From the NCBI RefSeq assembly GCF_004379255.2, contig NC_056045.1, positions 8,583,593 to 8,647,592 on the forward strand: a stretch of 64,000 bases of DNA, given 5' to 3'. The stretch comes from Salvia splendens. Its lineage: Eukaryota; Streptophyta; Magnoliopsida; Lamiales; Lamiaceae. A model generated the notes under the pieces. The model was not told the DNA's origin. It did not search any database and saw only the letters and a program-made list of their open reading frames with translations. Both the position numbers and the translations under genes were made by a program. Positions within the stretch are counted from its first letter, which is position 1; every line of letters starts with the position of its first letter. Below, piece by piece: positions 46,591 to 58,742 of the stretch.

Positions 46591-47009
46591 AACTGCTACC
46601 ACTTCTACAGAAAGATCCGCAACATTAAAAAAACATGCTACTTCATGATTTACCTTCTTCCATTGCTTAAGATCAAACTCTGACTACCAACGACTGATTA
46701 ACAATAGGATTTAGATTTGTGATAATTGAAACCTTCCAAAAAAATAGTAATGCAGAATCATATACGTCTGACGCTTCTCTGCCTTCTTCGACGTGAGAGA
46801 AGAAAATAAACCGTAATATTTGCAAATGAGAGAATCATGGAATTTCCATAACTAACACAATATCATCTACCAAATCTGCCGTTAATCGATTTTTAATTGA
46901 TAATAATTAAATGGAATCAGCAATTTTTTTAAGCCACAAGATTGCTGGAATTAAAGGTTGAGATTAAAAAGGAAAAAGGAGGAAATATGAGAAAAGGAAA
47001 TGAATACAT

Positions 47010-47012
<3 letters not shown>
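46591..47012 (+). mobile_element. Right terminus of the large MULE
   Basis: AT-rich tail ending with GGAAAAAGGAGGAAATATGA and ATACATCC at about 46970-47012, nearly identical to 2690-2740. It directly abuts a (TA)n tract. Confidence 0.7.

Positions 47013-47056
<44 letters not shown>
47013..47056. repeat. (TA)22 microsatellite joining MULE end to MITE D
   Basis: A single TA tract where copy 1 has four tracts separated by MITE A, element B and the foldback MULE. Confidence 0.95.
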
Positions 47057-47059
<3 letters not shown>

Positions 47060-47405
47060 GGTGTGATAAACTACAAACCATCTATAATACAAACTATACA
47101 AACTTTAATCCTACTCACTTAATACAATTAATCAACGGTTAATATAATAGATTTTTCTAATGTCAACATTTCATACAAATCTGTACACTCCGTTGACATC
47201 GAACAATCAGAATTTGTACACTCCCGTTGACATAATTTATACACCCTGTTGACATCAGCCCCCGTTGACAGAATTTGTATACTCCGTTGACATCAGCCCC
47301 CCGACAGAATTTGTACACTCCGTTGACATCAGCCCCCGTTGACATAATTTGTACACTCCGTTGACATCAGTTTGTATTATAGAGAGTTTGTATTTGATCA
47401 CACCT
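47057..47405. mobile_element. MITE D, second copy
   Basis: As 7269-7626, including the GTTGACA minisatellite, but lacking 9 bp in the right inverted repeat. Confidence 0.75.
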
Positions 47406-49257
47406 CTATATATATATAGAGAGATTTAGTTACAAATATTAATTTTCAAAACATTGGCAATAAAATAATATGCATCCTAGTCCTCCCCGTATATATACAG
47501 ATTTAGTTACAAATATTAATTTCAAAACATTGGCAATAAAATAATTAATGAAGTGAGCTCACAAGAGCATCATTCATTTTGTCCGAGGTATATATTCTAA
47601 CAATTATTAAAGATAAGAAAATGTTGATACAAGCAATCAGATACTCAATTATTCCTGTATTGTTCTGCATAGTCAATAGAATTTCTTAATTTGTCTACGT
47701 CTGTTCCCAAAATTATACGTTTATTGTGTGTAATTTTAATCGCATCACTTCAACCGCATGATTGCTATGTTATAAACTGTGTTTCGAAATATTCTATAAT
47801 TTTCATATCAATTGATGCCACGTATGATGATGATCACCTTAAATATACTTTAATATTAATTGAGTTATTATTAAATAAAAATAAAAACATATATTAGAAC
47901 AAAGGATGCCAACTTCATAATCCTGAAATATATATTAATCTAGATCATAATATTAGGCTCTAATTAATTATAATCAAATTTCGAAGAGAAGATTGCTAGT
48001 TCATGGATCCAAAGTCTATGTTGCAGTTAATATCGAGTATTATTTATATATTGTCAAGAGATAAAGAATATATTTTTTAGAGCACATGTACTCCCTTCGT
48101 CTCATAATATATGACACATTTGGATAATAACACGAGATTTTAAGATATGTTTTTCATAAATAGATACAATTCTATTTAGTTATACCCCCAGAATTAAACA
48201 CTACTCCCTCTGTTTACTATTTAAAGAGTTCTTTTGACTTGACACGAGTTTAAAGAATTAAATTGTTTAACTTTATGAAAAAAAAGTAAAGATAGCAAAT
48301 GAGTGGAATGTGAGACCCGTTTTTAATACTATCTAAATTTCACTAATTGGATTGTCGTGTTGTTGGAAATAATAGAAATAAAAAAAATACTGATGCTAGC
48401 TGTTTTTCTATAAGAATTGTGCGTGGATATGCACGTGAAAATAACAAGAATATCGACATAAACAAAAAGGTCATTTTTATAGATTTTAAGTTTTAACTTC
48501 TCATTTGATATTGATCAGATATAATTATTCAAAATCACATTATTTGACATAGCTATATTATGACGTAAACATTTGATTGAATAAATTGGTTTTCGCATTT
48601 TCAGGTTTGTTGAAAACTTCCCGTAATGACAAGTGTTCAATAATTATTAATTTGCTTCATCGTTTAAATTTATCATCACATCTACAAAGCGTGTGACCAA
48701 TGTGCCATCGCCACCGCCATCGCAATCGCTATATAATTATTTTTATATTTTTGTGTAATTAAATAGTAAATTATGTTTCGTAGTTGATAATTATGAGGGT
48801 TTAATTGATGGATATATATGTGTTCAGGGTGCTTTCTCAATGATTTTGTTTACCATTCAGGATTAAAGGTTATGGGGTGAATCAATTATAATACAATTTT
48901 TAAATTATATTTATTTATGAATTAAAAAAAGTTATATTAATCTTATAGTTATATTATATGGAATTCAATTTAAAATTGTAATGTTTTAATTTAATTAAAA
49001 ATTGTTTGTTTAGTCAAAATTAAGTAAATCAGTAAATGGTTATAAAATTGTAATTTTGAAATACAGCTTACGAATTAAATAACCAACCAAAATTTGACAT
49101 TTTTTAACTATGATTTTTTTTAAAATTTTATGTATATATAATGCTTCCTCCGTCCTAACTTAAGAGTCCTAATTAGCTAGGACACGGATTTTAAGAAATG
49201 TAAACAAATGTGGATTAAATAAGTTAGTAGAATACAATGACAGATATAGAAATTTTA
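47406..49257. other. Second copy of AT-rich non-coding DNA
   Basis: Collinear with 7627-9472, with scattered substitutions and small indels. No gene. The left end of the hAT-like insert lies at 49235. Confidence 0.7.
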
Positions 49258-52200
49258 CTCTGGAGAGTCGTTCACTTTCTCAGTTAAGTAAAGGCAAAGA
49301 AATAAAATATGGCCAGAATTACATTGTGATGGCCCACCAAGAAAATGACGACTTCTTGTTTGAGTGAGTGGACCAAAAAACCCTTACACATGCATTGATT
49401 TGTGCAATTTAAAATCGGAGGAATAAAAAAATGCAGGGTTCAATTAGTCAATTTGCTTCCAATTCCGGGTCTAAGCTTTCAATGCATAATTGAAAACCAC
49501 CTTATTGTCCATATTTGATTCTTGTGTATTGTGAGGTGAATAGTGCGGGCGCTGCCTCATTTGGAGGGCTCGCAAGTTTGAAATAGTGTAAACTGAACAT
49601 GAGAAATTGTAAAGAATTAAACCCATTTCTATTCATTTCTTATAAACTGAACGGGTCCTGGGGGTACAAAAAATGTACGGCAAATAATCACATCACCTAT
49701 TAGAAATAAAATAATACTAACTATAAAAAAAATCTGTCCACCCAATTTAGTTGAGTTGTATTCCTTTTTAAGACGTCCCGACTTAGTAAAGTCGTCTTAT
49801 TAGCAGAGAAACAAAACATATTGTCGATCTTACTTTATTTTATATATCATACTATAATCGCTCTTAACTCTACTTTATTCTCTTTTTTATTTTATTTTAT
49901 CTTCATTTATTTTGTATAACACAAATTTTTTATATTTAGTCCCAAAAGAAACGCTTTAATTAAATTAGGACGGAGAGAGTAGTAGTGTAACCAAATTAAC
50001 AAGCTATATTCGTAAAAATGACTACTATATCCGCAAAACAAAATAATAAAAAATAAAGTACTATAAAAATATACACACATACTAGAATTATTTTAAAACA
50101 ATCATACTAAACCATTAAAAATATTTTTGAAATAAAAATTAAATTGCAAACTATCACCTAAGAATATAATTCAGCTAAATGAAAAATGCTATAAACTGCA
50201 ATATAGATCAGATCAATTAAGATCGAAAAAGAGGTGCTACCGCTAATTGGAAAGAAAGTGGCAGCAGGAGGAATCGAAAACGAGTTCGAAGTAAGGTAAG
50301 TGGAGCGCTAAACCACTGAACCACTAATGCTTGTGTGTTTTTACTACAATTATATATTAAGACAACTAAATATGGGGTACAGTCGTACCCCTTGCTCCCA
50401 TGTGGCTCCGCCACGGGTGGAATATGAGTCTCACTATATATTACTTTTATAATAAAATGTAAAATGTGAGTGGAATAAGTCGGTGGATTGTGGAGCCTAC
50501 TTACCATTTATAGTAAAAGTGAAATATGATTCTTAAGTTTAGGCAAAACAGAAATCTTAAGTTAGGACGGAGGGAATATAAAAGTCGGGTTCACCGCCGC
50601 CATTTGAAGGCGTGCATCCGTCGTTACCTTGGCGGCATTTCTTAAATTTACAGTCGAAATTGTTCCAAGAGTTTTCTGAGAAAATTGTACTCCTATAACA
50701 AAATTGATGTAGATTAGAAAGTAAATGTCTACGGGAGGAGAGAATGAGTGAAAGTATTACTAGGAGGAGAGAGAAGGTAAGACGGAATTACAGAGGATGA
50801 GAGAAATTAGTGACAATGAGAGAGAGAGGAGAGGAGATAATTATAAAAGTCAATGCAATAAAATTATTACTCTAATAATTTATATTCGTAGCATAGGTTG
50901 TGTTATGTGTCTCAGTTGATATAGAAATTTGAAGGAAAAAATTGAGAAAAGGGTAATTAAGTAAAATTATCTTAGCACTAACTATTATTATTAATTTATT
51001 GCATTGATTTTTATAATTATTTACAAAAATGACATTGTGTGGCGGGCCACATTATGGCTGCATAGCATTATTCTTGTTTATATATGTGTATTTTGTTTGT
51101 GTGGAGTGTGTGTTTGATATGTCCCTAATTTTAGAATTATTTAGAATTACAAATTTTTCTTTTATATAGAATTTAAATTTTGAAATTGAAAAATATAAAT
51201 ATTATTTTTATGTACTACTCCTCCGTCCCAAGAAAGATGATCCCTTCCTTGGGCGGCACGGGATTTTATGCAGCTTTATTTTGTGTATTAAGCAAGAGAG
51301 TAAAGTAAGAGAGAGGGAATAAAATAGAGATAAAATGTGTTTTTAATTTTAGTAATGTGTCATCTTGGTTGGGATAATCCAAAAAGAAAAGTGGGTCATC
51401 TTCAATGGGACGGAGTGAGTACTTTATAAGTTAGATTGGATACCCAAACCATCTATCGACATATGAGACGTAAGAGTTACATGTTTGACTTTGTAAGTGA
51501 GAGTGGTAGAATAAAGAATGCGGGTCACTTTTTTATACATTTGCTTTTATAATAAAATGCGAGTGGAGTGAGTTAGTGGAATGTGAGGTCCACTTACCAA
51601 AAATAGTAAAAATGAAATAAAACTTTTAATGGGGATTAAAAAATGGCAAATGAGATTTCTAATGGGGACTAAAGGGAGTACACTATACAATTTTCAAGCC
51701 AACACATATGTTTTTTTAAATATGAGTCTACTAAATTCTTTGCGAGCTTGACTATGTAATCTACCATATTTGAACTACTTGTGTCGGGAAGGGGACCAAT
51801 TTCCTTGGACATATTGGTCGGCTAACCTGGTCGATGACTTACAGTCATGGTGTATACTAGTCTATGTGGTATTTGTTGTCTTGCTAAGACTTATTTTCAA
51901 TTCTTTACTTTTTGTTTACTTTTTGTCCTAGTTAAATAGATAGGTATCTCATCATCGAATAGTTATGGCATGAAGAAAATTGAAACTAACTCCAGTTCTA
52001 TTTGGAGAAAGTCGATAATGTATAGTTCCAAGAAAAGATTATTAATTTGTATTCACGCTAACGTGTTGGATAAATAAAACCAGTTTGATTTGCTTTTAAA
52101 TCCTCAAACAAAAGTCTCTGCGCTCAAATCAGCTCAAATCAGCTCAAATCAAATAATTCTCTGGAGAGTCGTTCACTTTCTCAGTTAAGTAAAGGCAAAG

Positions 52201-55060
52201 AAATAAAATATGGCCAGAATTACATTGTGATGGCCCACCAAGAAAATGACGACTTCTTGTTTGAGTGAGTGGACCAAAAAACCCTTACACATGCATTGAT
52301 TTGTGCAATTTAAAATCGGAGGAATAAAAAAATGCAGGGTTCAATTAGTCAATTTGCTTCCAATTCCGGGTCTAAGCTTTCAATGCATAATTGAAAACCA
52401 CCTTATTGTCCATATTTGATTCTTGTGTATTGTGAGGTGAATAGTGCGGGCGCTGCCTCATTTGGAGGGCTCGCAAGTTTGAAATAGTGTAAACTGAACA
52501 TGAGAAATTGTAAAGAATTAAACCCATTTCTATTCATTTCTTATAAACTGAACGGGTCCTGGGGGTACAAAAAATGTACGGCAAATAATCACATCACCTA
52601 TTAGAAATAAAATAATACTAACTATAAAAAAAATCCGTCCACCCAATTTAGTTGAGTTGTATTCCTTTTTAAGACGTCCCGACTTAGTAAAGTCGTCTTA
52701 TTAGCAGAGAAACAAAACATATTGTCGATCTTACTTTATTTTATATATCATACTATAATCGCTCTTAACTCTACTTTATTCTCTTTTTTATTTTATTTTA
52801 TCTTCATTTATTTTGTATAACACAAATTTTTAATATTTAGTCCCAAAAGAAACGCTTTAATTAAATTAGGACGGAGAGAGTAGTAGTGTAACCAAATTAA
52901 CAAGCTATATTCGTAAAAATGACTACTATATCCGCAAAACAAAATAATAAAAAATAAAGTACTATAAAAATATACACACATACTAGAATTATTTTAAAAC
53001 AATCATACTAAACCATTAAAAATATTTTTGAAATAAAAATTAAATTGCAAACTATCACCTAAGAATATAATTCAGCTAAATGAAAAATGCTATAAACTGC
53101 AATATAGATCAGATCAATTAAGATCGAAAAAGAGGTGCTACCGCTAATTGGAAAGAAAGTGGCAGCAGGAGGAATCGAAAACGAGTTCGAAGTAAGGTAA
53201 GTGGAGCGCTAAACCACTGAACCACTAATGCTTGTGTGTTTTTACTACAATTATATATTAAGACAACTAAATATGGGGTACAGTCGTACCCCTTGCTCCC
53301 ATGTGGCTCCGCCACGGGTGGAATATGAGTCTCACTATATATTACTTTTATAATAAAATGTAAAATGTGAGTGGAATAAGTCGGTGGATTGTGGAGCCTA
53401 CTTACCATTTATAGTAAAAGTGAAATATGATTCTTAAGTTTAGGCAAAACAGAAATCTTAAGTTAGGACGGAGGGAATATAAAAGTCGGGTTCACCGCCG
53501 CCATTTGAAGGCGTGCATCCGTCGTTACCTTGGCGGCATTTCTTAAATTTACAGTCGAAATTGTTCCAAGAGTTTTCTGAGAAAATTGTACTCCTATAAC
53601 AAAATTGATGTAGATTAGAAAGTAAATGTCTACGGGAGGAGAGAATGAGTGAAAGTATTACTAGGAGGAGAGAGAAGGTAAGACGGAATTACAGAGGATG
53701 AGAGAAATTAGTGACAATGAGAGAGAGAGGAGAGGAGATAATTATAAAAGTCAATGCAATAAAATTATTACTCTAATAATTTATATTCGTAGCATAGGTT
53801 GTGTTATGTGTCTCAGTTGATATAGAAATTTGAAGGAAAAAATTGAGAAAAGGGTAATTAAGTAAAATTATCTTAGCACTAACTATTATTATTAATTTAT
53901 TGCATTGATTTTTATAATTATTTACAAAAATGACATTGTGTGGCGGGCCACATTATGGCTGCATAGCATTATTCTTGTTTATATATGTGTATTTTGTTTG
54001 TGTGGAGTGTGTGTTTGATATGTCCCTAATTTTAGAATTATTTAGAATTACAAATTTTTCTTTTATATAGAATTTAAATTTTGAAATTGAAAAATATAAA
54101 TATTATTTTTATGTACTACTCCTCCGTCCCAAGAAAGATGATCCCTTCCTTGGGCGGCACGGGATTTTATGCAGCTTTATTTTGTGTATTAAGCAAGAGA
54201 GTAAAGTAAGAGAGAGGGAATAAAATAGAGATAAAATGTGTTTTTAATTTTAGTAATGTGTCATCTTGGTTGGGATAATCCAAAAAGAAAAGTGGGTCAT
54301 CTTCAATGGGACGGAGTGAGTACTTTATAAGTTAGATTGGATACCCAAACCATCTATCGACATATGAGACGTAAGAGTTACATGTTTGACTTTGTAAGTG
54401 AGAGTGGTAGAATAAAGAATGCGGGTCACTTTTTTATACATTTGCTTTTATAATAAAATGCGAGTGGAGTGAGTTAGTGGAATGTGAGGTCCACTTACCA
54501 AAAATAGTAAAAATGAAATAAAACTTTTAATGGGGATTAAAAAATGGCAAATGAGATTTCTAATGGGGACTAAAGGGAGTACACTATACAATTTTCAAGC
54601 CAACACATATGTTTTTTTAAATATGAGTCTACTAAATTCTTTGCGAGCTTGACTATGTAATCTACCATATTTGAACTACTTGTGTCGGGAAGGGGACCAA
54701 TTTCCTTGGACATATTGGTCGGCTAACCTGGTCGATGACTTACAGTCATGGTGTATACTAGTCTATGTGGTATTTGTTGTCTTGCTAAGACTTATTTTCA
54801 ATTCTTTACTTTTTGTTTACTTTTTGTCCTAGTTAAATAGATAGGTATCTCATCATCGAATAGTTATGGCATGAAGAAAATTGAAACTAACTCCAGTTCT
54901 ATTTGGAGAAAGTCGATAATGTATAGTTCCAAGAAAAGATTATTAATTTGTATTCACGCTAACGTGTTGGATAAATAAAACCAGTTTGATTTGCTTTTAA
55001 ATCCTCAAACAAAAGTCTCTGCGCTCAAATCAGCTCAAATCAGCTCAAATCAAATAATTC
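49258..55060. repeat. 2.9-kb direct tandem duplication inside copy 2
   Basis: Two units of 2901 bp (about 49258-52158 and 52159-55059), nearly identical by eye. The junction near 52159 joins AAATAATTC straight to TCTGGAGAGTCGTTCAC. Each unit contains most of the hAT-like insert, one Stowaway MITE (51218-51419; 54119-54320) and an uninterrupted CGAGTGGA site. Neither holds a gene. Copy 1 has a single unit (about 9473-13306). Confidence 0.9.
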
Positions 55061-55498
55061 AATTACTTTGAGATTAATTCAGATTAATTCATCATAAGAT
55101 TAATTCAAAAACTAAATCCAAATATTTACTTCAATTAAATTACTAATTTATCAAGAGATTAGTAATACTTTCTCAGTCCCATAAAAATATGGGTGGATGA
55201 GATGACATGAGAATTAAGACAAAATTGGTAAAGTAAGAGGGATGAGGGGAATGGTATGGTAAAGTATGAGAGATAATGAAAATGGTAGTTAAAGTAGAGT
55301 TAGTGGGTAGTGAGACCTATATTATTAAATTGATATAACTTTCCAAAAATAGAATGCACATATTTTTGTGGGACAGACGAAAATGGAAAGTGCACATATT
55401 TTTATGGGACGAAGGGGGTATAAATTTTAGGGACTTAAAACACATGTTTGCCTGGATTTAATTTTGTAAATATTCAAACACCCAAGTCACCAAAGTAA
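55060..55498. other. Second copy of 13307-13725
   Basis: Non-coding, with a Stowaway-like MITE at 55168-55418. Confidence 0.65.
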
Positions 55499-57346
55499 GA
55501 GCATCCACAACGGTGGCGTCCGTCGCCACGGCGGTCCGCGCCGCTGGCACGGACGCCACCCGCCGCCGCTGCGCTCGCGCCGCTGGCAAGGCGCTGCTCG
55601 ATGCATCGAGCAGCGCCGTGCCAGCGAGCAGCTGACGTGGCGCGCCCTCATTCGTCAACGGCATAGCCGTTGTGTTTAAATTTTTTTTTAAATCGGTTTT
55701 TAATTAAAAAAATCGATAAAAATTAAAAAAAATTCACTTCCCAAAAAAATTATATCAGTTTATAACCGTTTTTTCCCACTTTTTAATTTTTTTTTTTAAT
55801 TTTTTTACCCCAAAAATACACACTTTCATCTATAAATACCCTCAATTTCACTCCCAAAAAATTCACATCAAACTACACAATTCTCATCATCATTCTCTCA
55901 TCTCCATTCTCATCTTCAATCTATCATATCCATTTTCATCTTCATTCTCTCACACCCTACAACACCACTATGTCCGGTCACGACGATAACCCAAGCGGCT
56001 CCCACGGTTGGAACCCCGAATGGTTCGGTTCACAACCGTTTCCTAGTCCGGAAACGGACTATTCGGCCCCTCCTCTCACCCAAGATTCGGGTGTTCCGGG
56101 TGGCTACCGGCCATACCCGGTCGACGACCAAGGTGGCTCCGATGGGCGATACGGGTGGACACCGGAGCCTAGGCCTCCCGTCCCTTCCCAAACTACGACT
56201 CCTCCATCTCGCGCCGGTGTCCGCACACCGTACTCACCGGCGGAGATGGATAGATTGTTCAAGGCGTACTTGGAAATATCCGAAGATGCGGTGGTTGGCA
56301 CGAACCAATCCGGCGATCACTTTTGGTGGCGCGTCTCTCGGCGGTACAATGCAAACCGGCCACCGGGAACGATCGAGCGCAACGAGAGTATGGTGCGCAA
56401 CTGCATCGGCGAGCCAACGACGAAATTGGCAAGTTCAATGGCTATTTCCTCCAGGAGTCGCGGAATGCCGGGAGCGGCAGAAGCGAGGTCGACATCATCA
56501 CTACGGCGCTGAGAACCTACCAATCCATGAACGGTAAGTCGTTCAAGTACCTAAATGTTTGGCAGGAAACGAGGACGCACCCGAAGTATCTGGGAGGCGT
56601 AACATCCTCCTCTAGCGGCTCCTCCAAACGGTCACGGTCGGCATCCCTATCCGACACCGGCGAAGAACTGGCTAGCCAAATCGCCGAAGCTAACTTGGGT
56701 AGCCCCGACGCCGGACCAAGCGGTTCCCGACGCCGACCGCAAGGAAGGAAGAAGGCGGCGGCCGAACGCCGTCGCGCCGCGACTCCATCTGCCCCCGCTC
56801 CCGAACCCGCACCCTATGTTCCACCTCCATCCCCGAACAACTCGTTGTAGGCCCTTTTGGCCCAACTCAATATGGCCGATAGGTCATCTATGACCCCCAC
56901 GCAACTTCAAACGCACGAGACCATGGTATTGGGTCTCCAAAAACAATTGGGGTTGGTGCCGCCGGATGCGTAGTCCCCCTCGGGTAATATTAGCCAATAA
57001 TAGTGTAATTTTTAATTTTTATGATTTTAATTATGTAATTTTTAATTTTTAGTATTTTAATTATGTAATTTTTAATTTTTAGGTTTTAATTATGTAATTT
57101 TTAATTTTTAGGATTTTAATTATGTCTTTTTTATTTTATTTGTAATTTGTAATATTTATTGTGGTTTTTTAATGAATTTTAGTATTATGGAAATGTTTTT
57201 GTGTAATTGAATTTTAAATTAATTGTGTTCGTCCTTGTGGAAGAGCACAGCTGTGGGTGTTGTGCTCTTGCCAGAGAGCAGGCAGAAAAAGTGGGGTCGG
57301 GCCCACAACCGTGCCGCTAGCAAGAGCACGGTTGTGGATGCTCTAA
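55496..57346. mobile_element. PIF/Harbinger element present only in copy 2
   Basis: The element is 55499-57343 (1845 bp). Termini GAGCATCCACAAC in perfect inverted repeat; 3-bp duplication TAA on each side (55496-55498, 57344-57346), as is normal for PIF/Harbinger. The empty site is a single TAA at 13726-13728. It encodes only the accessory ORF1 (with a frameshift) and no DDE transposase, so it is non-autonomous. The 3' part has repeated TTTTAATTATGTAATTTTTA. Confidence 0.93.
55970..56850 (+). pseudogene. Harbinger ORF1 (Myb/SANT-like accessory protein), frameshifted
   Basis: ATG at 55970. The first frame gives a Gly/Pro-rich start, then a SANT/Myb-like trihelix segment (YSPAEMDRLFKAYLEIS, HFWWRVSRRYNANRP). 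Near 56405-56412 the coding sense moves to another frame, continuing RANDEIGKFNGYFLQES, SMNGKSFKYLNVWQETRTHP and a basic Ser/Ala/Pro-rich tail to the stop at 56848-56850. In active Harbinger elements this protein binds DNA and works with the transposase in the nucleus. The upstream TATAAATACC near 55841 could be its promoter. Confidence 0.8.
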
Positions 57347-57979
57347 GAATCTAATGCTGCACAAAACTAGCAACACAAGAACTAGAATTGCATATATTAA
57401 CATTCAATCTATACAAACATTAAGTTCATAATTATAGCTTAGATATTTGAGTTATGGTTTTTCCTTTAATTATCCTAAGCCTTGAGGCAGATTAAGGCTT
57501 GATTAAATTCTGTTGGTATTTAATTTGCTGGATAATTAAATCTTTCATTTACTTTGGTATCTTCCTTTAGGAAACCATTGTTCTAGAATTTAATTCTTAT
57601 CCATGTCTACCATAAAATATATCTAAAATAAACAAGTTATTTAATTCTTAATAAGACATGAAAAACTAAATTCAAATTATTTCCATGTTCAAGATTAGGA
57701 AGAGAAATTTTTATTATTTAATGTAGTCTTACATATCTATACTTATTAGGATTCTAGATATATAAATATTAGGAAATTATTAAATTATTCTTGTCCATAT
57801 CATCTAGTAATCAAAATAATATTATTTATTTCCATAGATATGGATAATAATATAAATATTCCTAAAATCTAGAGAAATCTTCCCAAAATATTTTATTTCC
57901 ATTAAATAATAATATTTTTAATGATATCTTTTAATTAAAAATTAAATAATTATTAAAATAATCTTTCATCGTTATCTCA
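57347..57979. other. AT-rich non-coding DNA, second copy
   Basis: Collinear with 13729-14358. No gene. Confidence 0.65.
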
Positions 57980-58600
57980 TCGCACGAGCTTCGCACGAAC
58001 GATGAACGACGAAGATCGGACAAGTTCGTCGTCGGATCACGAAGCGCACGACGTCTCGGCCAGCAGCGCGCGTGTTGCGCGCCAGCGTCTCGGCCGCCTA
58101 GCTCGTCGGGTGTCGCGAGTACTCAGCCAGCAAGACGCGCGGTGGCGCGCCTGCTCTCGGCCACCTGGCTCGTCGGTTGGCGCCAGCATCTCGGCCAGGA
58201 GATCGCGCGGTGGCGCGACTCCTCTCGGCCAGCGGCGATAGCCCGTCTCGACCATTCGAGACTCGCCGCTCCCACTGCTCCCGCACACGTCACGCTGTGA
58301 GGCGCGAACGTCTCGGCCAATAGCTTGGAGCTACGTCTCGGACCTTCCGCCTAGGGTTGGAGCTCTCGGCGTCTCGGTGTCTCGGCGGATTCTCGGTTGA
58401 ACCGCCGCACCGCGCCAGCCACGGTGTCGACCTCGACGTGGGTTCCGTCTAGGGCGTGCGGTCTCGGCTGGCGGCGCGCACAAGCCCACGCTTGTCTGCG
58501 CGTCGCCCCGTGGTGTGATCCGTCTTGGCGTGATCCGTCTTGGTGCAAGCGCCGACGGATCGCACGTCTCGTGCGATCGAATAATTCAAGTTGTTTGATT
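57980..58600. other. GC-rich patch, second copy
   Basis: Same TCTCGG/CTCGGCCA-rich sequence as 14341-15000, with an indel and a small repeat of GTGATCCGTCTTGG near 58515-58545. Confidence 0.55.
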
Positions 58601-58726
58601 CGATAGTTCTTGAGTTCAACATGCATAAAATATAAACAAAAAGAAACAACAAGAACATGCTTCGTAAATAACACATGCATACATGAATTTTGCGAAATTT
58701 AAATCCAAATAATCAAAGCCAAAGAC

Positions 58727-58740
58727 TGGCTCTGATACCA
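58727..58740 (-). other. Primer-binding site, second copy
   Basis: Minus-strand TGGTATCAGAGCCA next to the LTR edge, as at 15151-15164. Confidence 0.8.
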
Positions 58741-58742
58741 AT

